A stretch of DNA of 64,000 nucleotides from Curvularia sp. ZM96 (Eukaryota; Ascomycota; Dothideomycetes; Pleosporales; Pleosporaceae), in NCBI GenBank assembly GCA_022457065.1, contig JAJGBQ010000002.1, positions 4,092,001-4,156,000 of the forward strand, read 5' to 3'. The first letter of the stretch is position 1; each line of letters begins with the position of its first letter. Under the pieces are notes generated by a model. The model did no database searches. It worked only from the letters and a program-made list of their open reading frames with translations, and was not told where the DNA came from. Shown here in pieces: positions 23,942 through 36,266 of the stretch. The translations under genes and the position numbers were made by a program.

Positions 23942-24518
23942 TGTGCCTTTCTGCTCGTTCGACAAGTGGTTGATATTACGGGTAGCAAGTCGCTTCGAAA
24001 GACGAAGACCTTTTCGAATAGTCCTTTCTCTCTCTAGTCCTAAAAGATTGAACTGTTCTTAAGAGACACTATGAAAGAGTGAACTAGAAATAGAAAAGAA
24101 GAAAAAGAAGAAAAGGAGATAAAGTTGAAACGGGAACCAAAAACGAAGAAGTGCTTATGCCATCAGCACTCTTTTTGTCCGTGATCCCGGCTGGGACGAA
24201 AGAGAAGAGAGGAGTGGGAGACGGACGTAAGCACGGCATGTTCAACTTTAATATGCGCAATCCATGGGGCCCGCCCTGGTCTTAGAAATGCTGAAGCAAG
24301 GTAGCAAGCCAATCAAGCCTTCTGGTGCCGTCTACTTGCTGAAATTAGGGCAGTGCAGCTTACGTTCATAGAGAGAAGCATCAAGAAGCACCAAGGAGGT
24401 TTTGAAGATCATGACGCGGGTCAACTATTTGATTGACTTATTTATGAAACATTGGTTGATAAAAAAGGAAAATCAATGCTCATATGCAGCATAGTTACTT
24501 ATACAGCAGAATTTTGTT
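23942..24518. other. Intergenic region upstream of the GH17 gene
   Basis: The promoter of the GH17 gene and the 3' flank of the GH47 gene lie here. A purine-rich stretch at about 24070-24130 is a C/T-rich leader when read on the gene's strand. No other gene is seen. Confidence 0.5.
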
Positions 24519-26338
24519 TTAGATCTTCGACAGCCGAAAAGGATGCGCTTCAGTATTTAGCACAAAGTCATCCAGGCTGATTAGGCCCGTATCCGTAAAG
24601 CACAGATAAAAATACTTCAACGTCTCTGCCATCCAGAAACTCTCCATGTAGTCCTCCTTTTCTGATCCCTTGACCGTAACATCCATGACCGCTGCGTTTG
24701 CAAGCTTGGTGTCTGTTTCTGAGGCGACGGCCTCGAACATGGTCCATGCTGTGTCTCGCCACACTGGGTCGCCTGTGATGCGCCAGAGTATGAAGACGGA
24801 TTCAATGGCTTCAGGACGGAGAATGTAGCGGGGATCTTTGGCAGTGGTGAAGCCTTTGGGGAGATGAGGTTTGTGTTGCGGCCGGGCGGCTGCGGCTTCT
24901 GCATACCGCTGCTCGTCCCAAGCGCAGCGCTTGCGGTGATCGGGTCCCGGGCAGAGGACCATGTTGTATCTCTCTGGCATGATACCGGACGGAAAGGCCG
25001 AATATGCGTAGGCGCAACCACGAGCTAGCTTGGCCCCGTGCTCAAGATACTCGTTGTTGTTGAACAGACGTCCACCGAGGGCATAAAGCCCACCGATGAA
25101 GCACGAAAGGTGCTCGCTTTCGGGATCGAGGCTCGGGCCCTTGTCGAGAACATCAACATTGCCTGAGATAAGAATCTCTTCTTTGCCTGGGATCATAGGC
25201 GCGAAGAATAGGTTGCGCATGGCCGTGTCCATAAAGGCACGTGACATGACTTCGTACTTGGCTGCGCTGGTGTCGGCTGAACCAAGCAACGCATACGCCT
25301 TGGGCAGGTATTCGTACAGAGAATCTGCGTTACCGCCAATGGTGAACTGATATCCAGAAACGACATCCTGGGTGCGCATAGATACCATCATGGGCCACAT
25401 TCCAGGTAGCTTGGTGGCATTCTGGTCCTTGTGGAAGACGTCCATCAGGCGCGATGCTGCGGCATAGTACTTGTCGTCTGCCGTGATCTGACTGAGCCTA
25501 CTGAACTCCAAAGTAATAGTACCAGGACTCGCACTAACCACCTGGCTTTCCACAACCAGGCCTTGACCCGTCTTTGCTGCCTCAAAGTCGATAAAATCAA
25601 CCGGCATACCATTTTCGGTGTTGAATGCAACATACAGCAAGTCGCCCACCTCAATCGCCTTCTCTTTTAGTACTTCGTGTCCACTCAAATCGTACGCTGC
25701 TAGGAGACCGCCGAGATATCTATAGAGGTCAGTCTGCATCGCACGTGCATTCTTGCATGCCTCGGAACCTACCGAATGCACGTCTCAAACGTATTCACCC
25801 TTCCTGAAGTAGAGGCGCCAAAGTCAATCATGGCAACTGCTTCGACAGCCTCGTAGAACTCGTCGCGCATGCCCATGATCCACAGCGTGTCAAGACTGTC
25901 GACCAAGGTCGCTGCCCAGCCAGAGAATTGATCGACATAGCCTCCGCTAATGGGCTTCAGCGCGTCCTTCATCCATGCATTGCTCCTGTAGCTAGCCCAG
26001 CTCTTCTTAAACACCTTCTTCACCGCCAGCCGTCTCTCCTCTTGCGATTCTGATCTGAGCCTGTGCTGTATTCGAGGCCGGTTCTTGAAGGGCGCGGGTA
26101 GGCTAGGTTTGCGTGGCAGAGGGTAGGTAAAGTTGACAGAATTCCAGTCGAAACTACTCGGTTTTGCGCGGATAGGCCGGACGTGAGATGCGTCGTTCAT
26201 GTAGCGCGCCAGTAATACAGTCGCATCGTCGTTGGTGCCGTGGTTAAATTGGACACCTTGGTCTGCGGGGAGGAAGTAGTAGAACCAGACGACAATGGCC
26301 ACGCAGATAGCGACATGACGAATGCGCACGCGAGGCAT
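24519..26338 (-). CDS. Class I alpha-1,2-mannosidase, GH47, type II membrane protein
   Basis: I predict 588 aa in two exons: 26338-25773 and 25719-24519, with a 54-bp phase-2 intron inside the conserved sequence TFETCIRYLGGLL. Residues 8-24 (VAICVAIVVWFYYFL) form a signal anchor. The catalytic GH47 domain fills the rest, with SGGYVDQFSGWAATLVDSLDTLWIMG, the acidic residues of ETCIRYLGG and LRPEAIES, the cysteine pair of LSCFIGG and ARGCAYAY, and the calcium-binding threonine in LNTEAHPF near the C-terminus. It trims mannose from N-glycans in the ER or Golgi. Which step (ER Mns1-like or Golgi type) cannot be decided by eye. The length and N-terminal anchor favour a Golgi-type enzyme. Confidence 0.88.
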
Positions 26339-26776
26339 GTTTAGGGCATCATCAGTTGTGTGCGGGAGCGACGGTTAAAAAGGAAAGTAAGCACATGTAT
26401 GTGCATCGTCATCTATGGGGGTGAGACATGTAGGAAAGGGCCGAAGGCGTTGCACTGGGTGCCCCATGGGACGCGTTACCGGAACTGATACAAGTGGCAG
26501 CAATGGCGCGTCACTGGCGGATGATCGCCGAGGATCCCCCGTTTTAGTAACATCACGAATGGAAATATGAAACGAGCAACACTGAACAAGCACATACTAG
26601 CAATCGCAACGAGGAAAAGCTTGTTGGCGATCGGCTGATTTTGGTATTATTACAAAAACTGTAGAATCTACTAATGACTCAAGGTACGGGGTATATGCTA
26701 ATGCTATGCGTGAAAATCCGACTCAACTTTTAAACCGTGAAAATGCAATCTCGAAAAACAACATCATAACACATGT
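26339..26776. other. Intergenic region, GH47 promoter and MFS 3' flank
   Basis: Tandem minus-strand genes flank this 438-bp stretch. No gene is seen. Confidence 0.5.
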
Positions 26777-28811
26777 CTATCGCTTCGTGCTCGCTCGGCT
26801 GTTGCCCCGTGGCCTACCCGCAAAGCTTTCTCTTGTGTTGACGCGGTCAATGTCGAACGGATTCGAGTCGAACTCGAGGTCGCGCACTGTCCTTCGGCTC
26901 CTGGTGGAACGTCCAGTGTGCACCCTCTTAAGACCATCGTTATCTGTCTCCTTTTCAGTCTTCATCTCCTGGAATCTACCCGCGGATTCTTCCATGTGGG
27001 CCTCCTCCTCGACTTCTTCTTCTTCTTGAGGTGTGAGAGTGTTGGCACGAGATGTGTCTTCTGAGTCAGCACCAGCCTCTTGTCGTGCTGCCCTTGCGGC
27101 ATGCTGGTCTCGAATGCGTTGCATAAAGGCTTCGGACTGTGCGGCGTACTTGCACTTCTCGCGGATAGCGGCACCGTACTTGTAGAAGAGGAAGGGAAGA
27201 GGAAGACAGGCGATCGCGAGGAAAGCCGGAACTGAAGATGCCCAGTGGATACCAAGGTTGTCGTACATTTGTGAAGTGAAGAGCGGGAAGGCAGCACCGA
27301 AAACAGATCGAATGATACCGTTACCAGCCAGGACGGATGCCGCAAAGATTGTGTAGGAGTCGATGAGGTAGTTCATGATCGACAGGAAGATAAGAACCAT
27401 ACCGAATCCGAAGGGGATGGAAGCGACTACGCTGATGGCCCATGGCAAAGAAGGAGAGTTGGTCCAGGCAAACCAGAACAGGCCGATGGGGAGTGCGATA
27501 CCGCCGATGATGCACATGGGCAAACGTGCCTCAGGAGGGGCAAATCCACGACCAGATTCCTTTACTTTCCTCATGTACATCTTGTTGTCAACAGTGATGA
27601 CGTAAGTAATGGCGAGTGCGATTCCGATAGCAACGGCAATGAAGGGCAGTCCACTGATACCCTCGTTCCAGTGACGTCCGATGCGGTACACAATAGGGAA
27701 AGCACCGAAAAGCATGTAGAGGATACCGTAGATGATGGCGTGGTACAGAGAGAGAAGCAGGACGATGGGCTCGCAGAAGAGGAGAATCCAGGGGCGCTTG
27801 AGACCAGTGGCGAAGGCCTCTCCAAGTGAAACCTTTCCTTGGTCAATGTCGGTGCGAGATCGGTAAACCTTGCCAGTAAGCTTGGAAAGCTTCTCGGCAC
27901 GCTTTCGTAGGAGGACAGGAGGATATGTCTCGGGGACAAGGAGGGCACAAGCAATGAGCAGAGCACCAGCCCAGATGGCCATCAGACCGTTGACCCATCT
28001 CCATCTGAATGGAAGAGTTAGCTAACATCCTGTAGAGGGGAGATTCTCAATACATACCCTTCAGTCATTCCGAGGAATCCACCGATAATGGGACCGAGGA
28101 CCGGACCCATGAATGGCGCAGCAGAGAAAATGCTCATAGCAAGGCCTCGCTCGTTGGCAGTGAAGATGTCAGCAATGACACCTCCGGCGTTTGTCAGAGG
28201 ACTGGATCCAAAGGCGGCGGCAAAGAATCGGAGGATGAGCAGCGAGTAGATGGAGTTCGAGCCAGCAACACCAGCGTTGAATGCCATGAAAGCAGCGTAC
28301 GTTCCCACGAACACAATCTGGCGACCATACAGTTCCGAAAAGGGAGCCCACAAGAGAGGACCAAGCGCAAATCCGAGAACGAAGAGTGATACACCGAGCG
28401 TGACGACCTCCTGGCTGACTTTGAATTCCATCATGATTTGTTGGATACCTGGTAAGTGTTAGCTTCCAATTCTTGTGTGATCTCGTAAACATAAATCTTA
28501 CCTCCAGAAAATGCAGACGAGCAAAACGACACAACGAGGACCGAGTTTGCTACAGCCAGGGCAATGATCCACTTCTTCGTCTTGGGCCAGGTCATGGGGT
28601 TCCTGGGGTCGTTGTCGATCCACTCGACGACATAAGGATCCTCCTCTGTGCCCGCACCCTCGTAGTCGTAGTTCATAATCTCCCGTGTGACGACACCCTG
28701 ATCGGTGATCATCTGCCAGTGTGAGATGCCTTCTCTTCCAGACTCGACATCCATGTTGCTGCTGTTGCTATTCGTGGCAGAGCCAGCGGAGACCTCGCGG
28801 TCCTTTTCCAT
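26777..28811 (-). CDS. MFS transporter, DHA1 drug/polyamine:H+ antiporter type
   Basis: I predict 642 aa in three exons: 28811-28502, 28448-28058 and 28004-26777. Phases are consistent, and the second junction lies in the conserved MTEGWRWVNG. The N-terminal 90 residues are cytosolic and acidic and contain NDPRNPMTWPKTKKW, typical of DHA1 transporters of the TPO/FLU1 type. About 12 membrane segments follow, with a motif-A-like SELYGRQ after helix 2 and a motif-C-like GPVLGPIIGGF in helix 5. The C-terminal tail of about 130 residues is charged (a poly-Glu stretch, then R/S-rich). It is probably a plasma-membrane exporter of toxic compounds or polyamines. The substrate is unknown. It stands alone, with no biosynthetic cluster next to it. 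The ATG at 28811 gives the normal N-terminus; the frame opens further upstream without an ATG. Confidence 0.85.
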
Positions 28812-31480
28812 TGTTGTTGATGTGTTGGCCAGTGGTGATGTCTTGTCGAGTAGGAGGTGTATTAGATTAAAACAGTGTAAGATATATGTAGGAATGAAGA
28901 CGAAACAATGACGACAGAAGACGGCTTGATAGAAGAAGAGGAAGATCACCGTCCCAAGCGGGCCTCACGCCACATATAAACCAGCTTGATCCAACCCACC
29001 GCCAGACGCTTCGAACAAAAAAACCCGGCCGACGCATCTGTCTCCCGCAGCCGCCCAGCAATCTGGAACCTTTTCCGACTCGCGGCGTGCCCGTTGCCAA
29101 CAGTGCCATCCCTGAGCCTGAGCCCTATGACAACATGATGCTAAATTCTTGAGCGTTGTTCGGCCGAGGCCCGGCAGCGCTAGTCCATTCATGGAACACA
29201 CATAATGCCCATCTCCCCTACCCACGCCCTCTCCGCTCCCCGCACCCAATGGCACATGCACAAATACGCAGAAGAAGCGCCGAGAAAGCGACTGAACATT
29301 GTGGCAATCGCAGATTCTTACGGCAGCACGATGCACCGCAGCCTGCAAACCTAATCGGTAGATCGCGCACGTCATAGCCGTCCAGGATGTTACTCGAAGT
29401 TTTCAGCCTCGCTCGCGACCCTTTTCCGCCTGCGGGCCCTAGCATACCGAGATGCCGAGGCACCTGGAGATAAACTATGCGTCCGTGTGATATGAATAGC
29501 TGATACGAGAAATTCATCGATCCACTTTCGCTTCGTCCGCTGCTCTTTGCGTCCGCTCTCGCGCGCTCCGCCCCGCTGTCTATGGGTTCAGACGCGTGGG
29601 CGTTGCTTGTCGTTTGTCACGAGTCAGTCGGACAGTCGGACAGTCGTGGTGCGAGAACAGCCTTGGCGTACAGTGTAGAGGCATCTCCATTTCCAAGGAA
29701 ATTTCCCATTTAAAACGTCCATGCATATGGAGCAGGCAGAAATGCCAATTCAGCAGACCATGTGTGTGACTATTCGCAGCTTGCTGCCTGATACGGCATC
29801 CGACATGACCTGTACTTGTTACGTACTTCGGTCCTAAGATGGATATACGGCACTGTTGAGTACTTCTAAAGTCCGCTTCACCGTTCCATAGTACCACTGT
29901 ATACGCCACATCGGAGTCAACCCCGTGTACCGACCCCGATCTTCATGCCTGGGATTTCTAAGACTAGTCACACACCACCGCACCACTTGCTCGTCCGAAG
30001 ACTAAGACTTTCTCCTCAGTCTATCATCTTACGCTGCGAAGAGGGGAAGGAAGAGAAGAGGGGCATTGCTCGTCCTGAAATTCCGCCGTCCTAATATTCC
30101 TCCGCTATGCTCAAGGCATGATGGTTTCCTTACTCAAGCATAGAGCAGCACAGACGAGCAGCCGCGCACGCCCCCTTTAACTTCAACCCATTAATTAGCT
30201 GGCCCACAACAAGCTCCCCCTCCAAATCCAAAAATTTCCCATCACCTGGGTAACTGGAACAGCGATCAAAAACGGTTCCGTTCCTGATCAGCCACCGTTA
30301 GCTGCTAGTACTAACACTCAACCGACCAGGGCCAAGCAACTCTACCAAGCAACAGCAACACATCACCCAAGCCCACTAGCCCGTACCCACGCGGTTCAAA
30401 CTGCCCTGTTCAAGAAGAGAAGAAGAAAACCAAGCTTTTACGCCACATTTGCTTCCCTTTGCTGTCTCCCTTTCCCGTTCCCTAAACCACTCCTCCCTCC
30501 TCTCGCCCTTCCCGACCCAACCTAACCCAAACCCAACCCAGTCCGCCCAGCCCAGCCCAGCCCAGCCCAACCTAACCCCAAAAAACCCACCTCAGCCTTT
30601 AACTAACCCAACCGAGCCCACGCCCTCCGAGATTGTATGGAAGGAACAAGAAGGGAAGCGCGCGAAGTGGGGATCTATCCTCTTCTTCCCGGCGCCTAGC
30701 CTCCCCCCTTCTCCCTTGAAATTCTATGCACACGACTCGCTCTTCCACTGTCTGTGGCAGTGCTGTGAAAAATCGTCCGGTTTTTTGTTGTTTTTTTTGG
30801 GTATTTCTAATTGGGTGTTTGCATATATCTTTACGACTCGGCTCGTGTCGTGTCGTCTCTTTTCCAGAAAATCGTCTGATATCATTTTTTTTAACTGGGC
30901 GGTTTGATTTGATGTTTTGGTAGAAGGTTGTAGGTAAGGTAAGGTAAGGTGAGGTGCTGAGGTATCGAGAGGAAAGCGTGCTGGCTTGGCTATGTACATT
31001 TTCTGCTTCTGCTACGAGTGCACGTCATAGGCTGTGGATAGAGGTTGAGGTGAGGTGGAGGGGGGCAGGTAAGTTGGGGGTGGGTGTTGCAGGAGAAGGA
31101 ACGAAAGTCATGTGTTGAATGGCAATTGTGTTTGTCGTATGTGTTCCCACGTTATGTATGTGCAGCACATGCATACTTTTTTTTTTTGACAAAGTCCATG
31201 GTATATAATAACCAAGTCTTAATTAATGCATAGAAGCCAGCACGTTCTTCTTAGTTATTCCATTCTTCGTGTGTATTTTGCCCAGCATATGCTTAATTTT
31301 ATCAATCTTGATATTCTCAGAGTCATATACCAAATTTGTGTTCGTAAAACAAGATCCAAAGTCCCAATTTCCCAAGGACAGTTCAAAGGACAAAGAGATA
31401 CCCTGATCCAACGCCATTCCCGATGCCAAACAACTGAAACCTACTGCTTTTCTCCCTGACACTCATATATCCTCGTACAT
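28812..31480. other. Long intergenic region upstream of the MFS gene
   Basis: This 2.7-kb region contains the MFS promoter and the 3' flank of the P5C dehydrogenase gene. Short frames on both strands show no family features. It includes a C-rich low-complexity tract (30511-30620), an AGGTA pentamer run (30931-30955) and a poly-T run at about 31178-31188. Confidence 0.45.
30511..30620. repeat. C-rich low-complexity tract with G-quadruplex potential on the minus strand
   Basis: The plus strand has CCCAACC/CCTAACCC-like words followed by about five CCCAG units. The minus strand therefore has more than four runs of three G separated by 2-4 bases, which fits the G-quadruplex pattern. CCTAACCC occurs twice, but the array is irregular and not a true telomeric repeat. 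Confidence 0.6.
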
Positions 31481-33396
31481 CTATACCTCATTACTCGGGT
31501 ACTCGACCTTCTCGGTGGGCAAGAACTCCTCCTTGACTGCCCTCACATTGACAAATCTGGCCAGCAAATTCGCGCTTCCAGCCTTGTCGTTCGTGCCGCT
31601 GGCCCTGCTGCCACCAAATGGCTGCTGTCCAACCACCGCACCCGTACACTTGCAGTTGATGTAGAAGTTACCGGCGGCGTTACGCAGCCTGTCGGATGCG
31701 AACTTGATGGTTTCGCGGTCCTTGGCGAACACCGCACCGGTGAGCGCGTACTCTGATGTCTCGTCGATCTGGCGGATGATGTTGGCGAAAGCATCGGGCG
31801 CAGCGTCGTCGTATACATAAGCGACAAGGATGGGGCCGAAGAGCTCGCGGGAGAGGAGAGGGTGGTTGGGGTTTCGCGTTTGGTAGATGGTAGGGTGGAT
31901 GTAATAGCCCTGGGAGCTATCGTATTTTCCACCAACGACGAGCTCGAGCTCAGAATCGTTTTTGGCTTCGTCGATGACAGAAGAGAGCTTCTTGAAGGAG
32001 GCTTCGTGGATGACGGGGCCGATGAAGTTGGAGAAGTCTGTTGGGGGACCGATTTTCAGGGCGGAGACCTCGTTAATGAGGATTTGTTTGAATTCTGGCC
32101 ATGCCGAAGAAGGGACGTAGAGACGCGAGCAGGCGCTGCATTTTTGGCCTTGGTATTCGAAGGCGCCGCGCACGGTTTGGATGGCGGCGTTGTGAATGTC
32201 GGCGTCCTTGTGGATGAGATGGAAGTTCTTGCCGCCGGTTTCACCAACGATACGTGGGTAGCTCTGGTATTTGCCTTCGGCGACGCCGTTGGCAATCTTG
32301 CCGTAAAGTTGGCGGAATACTGCAGTGCTGCCGGTGTAGTGCAGAGAGGCGAACTGCTTGTGGGCCAGGACTTCCTGTGTCACTTCCACGGCGTCGCCAG
32401 GGACCCATTGGATGACATTGGGGGGAAGACCGGCTTCGATCAGGATCTGGTAAAGCAGCCAGTTGGAGGCAATTGCTGATGGAGATGGCTTCCACACGAC
32501 GACGTTGCCCATTAGCGCTGGGGCCGCAGGAAGATTGCCGCCAATGGCTGTGAAGTTGAAGGGAGATACGGCGTAAACGAAACCTTCGAGTGGTCGATAC
32601 TCAACGCGGCTGTAACAGTTAGCCTCGCCCATAAACTATAGGTGACAGCAGTTGTACGTACTTCCATACACCAGGAGCGTTGTGTACAGGCTGGTGGCCA
32701 TATGTTTCCTCTGCGTACTTGACATTGAACCTCAGGAAATCACAGAGCTCTGCTGCCGCATCAATCTCAGCCTGCCATGCATTCTTGCCCTGTCCCACCA
32801 TAGTCGCGGCCATGATCTCGTATCGGTACTTGGTAGCAATAAGATCCGCCGCCTTGAGGAACACGGAAGCGCGGTCGGCAAAAGGAAGAGCTTCCCATGC
32901 TGGCTTCGCTGCCAATGCAGCGTCAATTGCCTTCTTGACATCCGCAGGGCTGGCGTTGGAGTACTTGGCGATGACGTCGGCGTGAGAGGAGGGGTTGTTC
33001 TGAGTGAGGATGGATGAGGTTTTGATCTGGAGACTGTCAGCGAGATTGAATCGCCACATTAAGCGTTCTTCTCCTTACGTATTCTCCTCCTACAGCAATA
33101 GGAACCTCGACGGGTCCTTGCTTCTTCATGCGTGCTACTGCATCTTGGAGCTTCTGTCGGTCCACTGAGCCCTTGGCGTAGTGTTGCTAGAATACTCAAT
33201 CAGCCGCCAGTTGCATTGAACTTTCATATTCTCCCAAACTCACGTTGGGCTCGTTGTTAATAGTGGGAACCTTGAAGTTGGCAAGCGTCCCCGCATATCG
33301 TCGTGAAGCAACCTGTGCGCCAGCATACGCTGCGGGCAGCGCATTCAGCGTCTTGGTGGCAGAGCGAAGAGGCTGGAGACTCTTGGAAGAACCCAT
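31481..33396 (-). CDS. PUT2: Mitochondrial delta-1-pyrroline-5-carboxylate dehydrogenase (ALDH4 family)
   Basis: I predict 584 aa in four exons: 33396-33244, 33186-33079, 33026-32662 and 32609-31481. The third junction restores APGVWNRVEYRPLEG, as in homologues. The N-terminus (MGSSKSLQPLRSATKTLNAL...SRRYAG) is basic and hydroxylated, fitting a mitochondrial presequence. Aldehyde dehydrogenase motifs are SPFNFTAIGGN, VGETGGKNFHL (catalytic glutamate region) and YQGQKCSACSR (catalytic cysteine), with ELFGPILVAYVY further on. The enzyme oxidises P5C/glutamate semialdehyde to glutamate with NAD+, the second step of proline catabolism in the matrix. The proline oxidase partner is not in this window. 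Gene names in use are PUT2 in yeast and prnC in Aspergillus. Confidence 0.92.
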
Positions 33397-34063
33397 TGTG
33401 AATATGCTTAGAGTGTCAGGCAGGCAAAATGTTTGGGGCGTCTCGTTATGTATCCCAAATCGTGAAGCTTGACGTGCAGAAGCACTGGGGATGAGCCGAC
33501 GAAAGCCGAGAGTGTGGGGCAGACCATCGTAGCTGTGGTCGCGAACATGTCTGCCGCACCACAATCGGCGTGGAGCTGCAGCACCAGAAGAGGTTTTCAC
33601 CACTACCATGGGCCGATGTCGCACTCTGTTTTCGGTCAGTAGCGGTTCACAAGCCAAGCTGATGATTGGCGAGATATTCACCCATCAGACCCCTGCATCT
33701 CCACATAGTTGTAAACTGTCCAAACCAGTAAAACTGGAGAATGGTGGCCTACAAAACTACCCTATAGTAAAACCACTACCTTCAGATATAGCTCAATATT
33801 CTAGGTCGACTTGATACTTAGGGCTGTACCTTCGAAAGTAGCTGCAGTTGTCAGAGTTAGTGATTATTTATTGTGTGGATAGCTTGCCTCTGCAGGTAGG
33901 CTCGTCTCGAATTTCCGATTTTACAAGTTGTGGGAGAAGTAAAGCAGCTGTCATAGTATGATTGCGATATCTAATCGAGATACAATGTCTCTTTTCAGGA
34001 AAAGCCAGTACTACAGCCCAACATGAACGCCGTTTCGCCAATCGACTCTCGTCTTTTACATGC
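33397..34063. other. Intergenic region, P5C dehydrogenase promoter and NUG1 3' flank
   Basis: This lies between tandem minus-strand genes. No further gene is evident. Confidence 0.5.
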
Positions 34064-35817
34064 TTATATTTCCATAGCCTCTGGTGCTGCGGTGTCGTTG
34101 GAATCGTCACCCCAGAGCCCTTCCAGCTTGAATTCGGCAGCCCATTCCTTGACAATCTCCTTCTGGTCGCCGACAAGACCCTCCTTCTGCGCAGGAGCGG
34201 TCTTTGTTGTTGCAGGCTCCGCAGGGACGTACTTGGGCGGGCTCGTCCATCCCTGAATGCGGCCGTCTCTCCAGTCGTTGATGACAGTCTGTGCTGCGGC
34301 ATGCATGTTGGGAATGCCGCCCCTGCCGAGTCGACCTCTTTTCCTTGCTACCTGGACCAAAAAGTCGGTCGTCCTGTCGTCGCCGATAGTATGCAGTGGG
34401 GGTAGGTCGTAGACCTCCATGAGCTTGGCGAACAGTTCCTCTGAAGAGGATAGCCTCTTCAACAAAAGTGTTACAGCTGGGATGGGGTCTTCGATCTCTC
34501 TGGGCGGGACAGCGTTGAGAAGAATGAGTCGTGCTTGCTGCTGTACCTTGCTCTGCTTGGAACCTTCGGTGTTTGGGAAGACAATACCGGGCGAGTCGAT
34601 CAGCTTCAGCTTGTTGTCAAGCTTGACCTCTCGCAGGCTGGTAGTAACACCAGCCTCTGCGCCAGTCGGACAACCAGCTGACCTTCCTCCTAGTCTTGAA
34701 CTCAAGGCGTTGATGACCGAAGACTTGCCAACGTTGGGATATCCGATGATTCCAACCTTGACCGAGCGCTTGAGCTGCCTTGACTCTGCAAAAGTCTTGA
34801 GGGCTTTGAAAAGCGTCTCTGATGTGCCTTTCATGGTAAGATCCTTGTGCTCAAAGGTCTTGGCGTTTGGCGCAGGCTTCGATGCGCGCAGAGGAAGGGT
34901 GGGGAATGAGCGGCGGAGGTGGACGAGCCATGCGCGAAGGGCTGGCGGAGGGATGAGATCGATCTTGTTCAAGATGAATATCAGGCGCTTGCTGGAACGG
35001 TCTGCCGCCATGACTACCTGCTCCACCTCTTTCGATCGCGTTCCCATGGGGTCTCGGGCGTCGAGGACGTACAAAACCACATCTGCCGAGTCAACGACCT
35101 GCTTGTAGACCTTGTCGAATTGCTTCCTGGATGCATCTTTGCGGACTTTGACTCCGCCGTCCTCGTCGTCATCTTCCTCTTCGCTGTCTTCCATTGCATC
35201 TGCATCGCGATCGTTCTTCTCGAATTCAGCAGCGCGTGCTTTCGCAGATGCTAAAAGGGCGGCCATGGGATTGAGCTTGTTGTCCTGGTACATGTTAGCA
35301 AAGTCCTGCGCATCGCGATACAGTTGGCGAACGTACCACCTGCATGGAATCTTCGTCTTCGCTACTGTCTTCGGCAAGCAGCTCATCGCCTTCAGCGTCG
35401 AATTGCTCAAACTCTTCGTCTTCATCGTCCATGGCCTCCTCGGCAGATGCGCCATTCAGTTTTTGCTCCTTCGCTAATTGCCGACGGCGCGCGTTGTCCT
35501 CCTCTCTTCTCCTGCGCTGCTCCTCCGCCTCTGCCAAGATCTTGTCTTTGTAGGGAAACAGGTTGGGAATGCCGGGCTCCTTTTTCGCCTTGCTTCTCCA
35601 TGTGGGATCCTGCGCGCATGAGCATTTGAGCGGATTCATAGTGCACCGCTGTCATACCTTCTTTGCGAGCTTTCTGGCTTTCTTCTGCTTGGCCGCCGAT
35701 GCCTTTTCGATCTTGTGGCGCAGGCGCACAGGTACGCGCTTGGACTTTGGCTCTGAGACTGATGTTAGCAGTGCGCAGGTTGTAGTAGTGTGAGCTTCTC
35801 TTACTTCCGACCTTCAT
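34064..35817 (-). CDS. NUG1: Nucleolar GTPase NUG1-like, 60S ribosome assembly
   Basis: I predict 532 aa in four exons: 35817-35805 (13 nt), 35752-35658, 35609-35340 and 35284-34064. The basic N-terminus (MKVGKPKSKR...HKIEKA) and DPTWRSKAKKEPGIPNLFPYK match yeast Nug1. An acidic linker is followed by a circularly permuted GTPase domain in the order DARD, NKID (G4), GYPNVGKSS (G1), then DSPG (G3). The C-terminus contains the usual RKRGRLGRGGIPN block. Proteins of this family bind pre-60S particles in the nucleolus and are exported or released during maturation. The first intron has two possible acceptors six bases apart; I chose the downstream one because it restores the basic family N-terminus. 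It is divergent from the HAD phosphatase gene. Confidence 0.9.
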
Positions 35818-36266
35818 TGTGGATTGCAGACTTGTGTTGAGTGTCGAGGTCGAAATTTCGATGTCTCCAAAAAAGTTCGGCAGGTGGAAAATACTGCCAT
35901 TCGTTGCCGCCCTGCTAGCACGGCCCCACCCACTGATCCCCCACTGCTTTCATTCTCGCAGCTCACATGTTCGCAAAGGCACAGAAACTAGTGAATACGC
36001 ATGTAGTCATAGACACCGGATGCTATTCCTTCTTCTGAGAATATACTGTACCTTTGATGACAGTAGGGGTGCCTATGATTCGGACCATCACAACCGTCAT
36101 AATGATTGGCTGCGAGATCGGAAAAACACCGGATAGGATTCCTGATGTGGCTAACCCTGTGTGGTGTATCTTTCCCTCAGCATGCATAGTCACTCTCGAC
36201 CGCATAAAAGCCTAGGAGCGTCTTCACACTTGCCAACATACTCTACATATCTACAACAAGACAATC
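35818..36266. promoter_or_regulatory. Divergent promoter region, NUG1 / GPP1-like gene
   Basis: A 449-bp region between outward-facing start codons. I see no coding frame or clear known site. Confidence 0.5.

Noticed and set aside
23021..28811. GH17, GH47 and MFS genes as a functional cluster
   Set aside because: All lie on one strand, but they are ordinary housekeeping families with separate promoters and no biosynthetic core enzyme.
30511..30600. Interstitial telomere repeat
   Set aside because: CCTAACCC occurs only twice among irregular CCCAA/CCCAG words; it is not a tandem TTAGGG array.
30449..30907. 152-codon plus-strand frame with proline-rich repeats
   Set aside because: It is a reading of the C-rich low-complexity tract, not a protein.
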